A stretch of 23,121 nt of DNA from an uncultured Bacilli bacterium (GTDB lineage: Bacteria; Bacillota_I; Bacilli_A; RF39; UBA660). The translations under genes were made by a program, and so were the position numbers. Where the stretch lies: assembly GCA_947632625.1 (NCBI GenBank), contig CANRPZ010000009.1, forward strand, positions 1 through 23,121. The letters run 5' to 3'. Of this stretch, positions 21,301 through 23,121 are shown piece after piece (position 1 is the first letter of the stretch; every line of letters starts with the position of its first letter). The notes below the pieces were generated by a model. That model worked only from the letters and a program-made list of their open reading frames with translations. It ran no database searches and was not told the DNA's origin.

Positions 21301-23121
21301 TTGTTCTACTGCGTTGCTTGTCGTTCCAGTATACCTTTCAAGTATAAACGGTCCCATTTCTCCGGTTGCATCGCCGAGTATTCGATTCGAAAATTGATAC
21401 TCTTTATCATTGTATTTATATGCATCGTAATATTTTTTATCTGCTAAATCTGTTTTAGTTAAACCACTATTTAAATAGATTGGTTCTCCACTTTCATCTG
21501 TCACAACTCCCATTACATATTCCCATGAACCTCCACTCATGTCATAAATACCTGTATAATTATTCGTTGTACTTGCCATAACACTATTAGTATTAAAATA
21601 TTGATAGTTTACATCGCCATCTTTTCCTTTTTCTGATGTTCCATATTCATTACAAGCATTAGGACGGTTGGTACAAGATTCGTTTGTTTTGGTATATCCC
21701 GTTGTTGGTTCATTTTTTGCTGCATATCCTGTTAAATAACTAGAATTATTATTAATTCTTATTTCACTACATCTGTTATTTGGACATCTTCCATAAATAG
21801 AGTTTGTAAGATAGGCTATCGCTCCCCATTCTGTATTCTTCATCATATGACTATTTAAGTCTTTATTATAATTTAAACTATTTTGATACATTGTTTCTAA
21901 AGTTACACCTCGCCAACTATATTCATTTGGTTTTATAATAATTTTTGATGCATCTTCATCTTTTTCGGCATCTGCTTTACTACTTGCCCCTTTATAGCCT
22001 GTTTCAAACTTACCGACCCAGATGCCTTTGGTATCAAAGGCAGTAAAGGCTGGATGCGTCATCCATTTATTTACGGCGCAGTTTCCATTCTCTCCACTAG
22101 GTGGAGCAATGCATTCTTCCTCATCGTCTATAGTATTTGTTAAACCAAACTTTATTTCTATTGGTTTTGACTTTTCTTCATATTTTGTAGTACTTAAACC
22201 ATTGTACTCTCCCATATCAAAGATTTTATAGCGATATTTTGGTATCCACACAAAGTAACTTTCGATTATATCTTCGGGGATTATTTCCTCTGCTTCCTCT
22301 TCTCTTTCTGTAAAATCTACATATTTTAATAATTCACTATTATTATGGATTTTTATTTCATTACTAAAATCACTTTTTATTTCATCTTCCGTTAATACTC
22401 GATCAAAGATAGCGACTTGGTATACATCGATGTTTGAATATTCTCTATGACCATTTGGCCCTGGATTTACTCCGATACTAAATGGCATTGTTGATGATGT
22501 TATTTCTCCAATAATTTCTTTACTACCAACTAGTTCTCCATCAACATATATTTTCCCTTCTTTTCCATCATATGTTCCAACTATCGTATAAGTTTTATTT
22601 AATTCTGTTATTTCTTTACTCAATGCTGACTTATAAGTCTTTGTATTATTATCATAAATAGAAAAACCTAATTGTTGATTAGAATGATAAATATAAATGT
22701 CAAAACCACCATTTTCAATATTACATATAAAATGTCGATCTTCTTCTGTAGATATTTGTTTTATTTTTCCTCTTATAGCTACACTAGCTGTATTGCCAAA
22801 ATCATGATTCTCTAATCCTAAATCAATATAGTCGTCTACGCCATCTAAACTTACATAGCCATTTTCTTTTGTTGCTCCATTCACTTTTCCATAAGCATCA
22901 AGTACATCATAACTATTTTGTTTGATAATAGCATTTGCCCATTCTTGATTTTCGTAACTATACCACTTTTCATTTATATCTGCTTTTCTTACTGTTCCTT
23001 CTTCATCTATTTTTACTGGTATTAAATCTCCTTTTAATTCAGGGTATGCTCCATTTAATATACTCTCTTTATAATAAGTATGAAAATCTGGTACTATTCC
23101 TTTTAATACATTAAAAGACTT
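21124..23121 (-). CDS. LamG/FGE-type surface protein, N-terminus beyond the window
   Basis: The frame is open to the window edge (665 residues seen). The first ~80 residues (IVPDFHTYY, KWYSYENQEWANAI) link to a LamG-like concanavalin domain (LDGVDDYIDLG, GKIYVDGELVGS, VAIFDRVLTEDEI). Then comes a formylglycine-generating-enzyme/C-type-lectin-like domain (YFVWIPKYRYKIF, NTEWGAIAYLTNSIYG, YDMSGGSWEYVMG) ending NPWFERGGDYRRG...SFRITLAF. Three Cys pairs suggest an extracytoplasmic location. FGE-fold proteins with this ending are frequent DGR targets. The protein may be a cell-surface ligand-binding or adhesion protein; no signal sequence is visible because the N-terminus is missing. A start at GTG 22884 is not needed, as homologous-looking sequence continues upstream. 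Confidence 0.85.
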   Translation of the reverse strand, partial: KSFNVLKGIVPDFHTYYKESILNGAYPELKGDLIPVKIDEEGTVRKADINEKWYSYENQEWANAIIKQNSYDVLDAYGKVNGATKENGYVSLDGVDDYIDLGLENHDFGNTASVAIRGKIKQISTEEDRHFICNIENGGFDIYIYHSNQQLGFSIYDNNTKTYKSALSKEITELNKTYTIVGTYDGKEGKIYVDGELVGSKEIIGEITSSTMPFSIGVNPGPNGHREYSNIDVYQVAIFDRVLTEDEIKSDFSNEIKIHNNSELLKYVDFTEREEEAEEIIPEDIIESYFVWIPKYRYKIFDMGEYNGLSTTKYEEKSKPIEIKFGLTNTIDDEEECIAPPSGENGNCAVNKWMTHPAFTAFDTKGIWVGKFETGYKGASSKADAEKDEDASKIIIKPNEYSWRGVTLETMYQNSLNYNKDLNSHMMKNTEWGAIAYLTNSIYGRCPNNRCSEIRINNNSSYLTGYAAKNEPTTGYTKTNESCTNRPNACNEYGTSEKGKDGDVNYQYFNTNSVMASTTNNYTGIYDMSGGSWEYVMGVVTDESGEPIYLNSGLTKTDLADKKYYDAYKYNDKEYQFSNRILGDATGEMGPFILERYTGTTSNAVEQTRTNSGWYHDEGWFVLTGNPWFERGGDYRRGFGSGIFTFGHYTGEAFTSRSFRITLAF

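Noticed and set aside
21091..21447. Plus-strand 118-residue frame
   Set aside because: Antisense to the FGE-domain 3' end; its existence follows from the unusual composition there.
21124..23121. Formylglycine-generating enzyme activity or sulfatase maturation
   Set aside because: Only the fold-type motifs are visible; no catalytic cysteine pair of true FGE can be placed and no sulfatase is nearby. A structural/ligand-binding role is more likely.

Overview
This looks like chromosomal DNA from a low-G+C, endospore-forming Bacillota, probably an uncultivated gut-type Bacilli or Clostridia lineage; I cannot place it more finely. Support comes from AT-rich sequence with TTA/AAA-type codons, strong AGGTGA/GGAGG ribosome binding sites, sporulation proteases (SpoIVB, SpoIVFB), a bL27 with the Bacillota cleavable N-terminal extension next to its protease Prp, and an archaeal/eukaryotic-type prolyl-tRNA synthetase. 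Every convincing gene is on the minus strand, so the transcription order is from high to low coordinates.

Layout in transcription order. (a) 23121-21124: the 3' two thirds of a large surface-type protein (LamG-like plus formylglycine-generating-enzyme/C-type-lectin-like fold) whose last ~50 codons are strikingly G+C-rich and A-poor. They resemble the variable region of a diversity-generating retroelement (DGR) target. (b) 21063-17322: a small unknown gene with a strong promoter, recD2, a 50-residue membrane protein and a RelB/RelE-type toxin-antitoxin pair with its own promoter/operator. (c) 17168-13780: mutS and an unrecognised 253-residue protein. (d) 13745-10252: nusB-xseA-xseB-proS, closed by a strong hairpin. 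(e) 10205-5598: spoIVB, a short SPOR-domain SpoIIB-like protein, radC, mreC, a mini mreD-like gene, a SpoIVFA-like protein and spoIVFB. (f) 5620-4581: a strong promoter, an L21-leader-type region, rplU-prp-rpmA and a terminator. (g) 4583-2241: a membrane/coiled-coil protein, then lepB and a CaCA cation antiporter. (h) 2150-1: an accessory patch with a metallo-beta-lactamase-fold protein, a decayed KilA-N gene, a RhuM-family protein cut by the window edge, and two pairs of short dispersed repeats.

Blocks d-f are the most coherent. They read as a compressed fusion of two loci that are separate in Bacillus subtilis: nusB...xseA-xseB...spoIVB, and spoIIB-radC-mreBCD-minCD-spoIVFAB-rplU-prp-rpmA. 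mreB, minC and minD are missing from the expected slots. The sigma-K checkpoint signalling protease (SpoIVB) and the membrane complex it acts on (SpoIVFA/SpoIVFB) therefore lie within 5 kb. No rRNA, tRNA, CRISPR array, transposase, integrase or reverse transcriptase gene was seen.

The best candidates for something new are the possible DGR-type variable 3' end at 21124-21300, the paired repeats around the MBL gene with the KilA-N remnant, and the fused sporulation locus.
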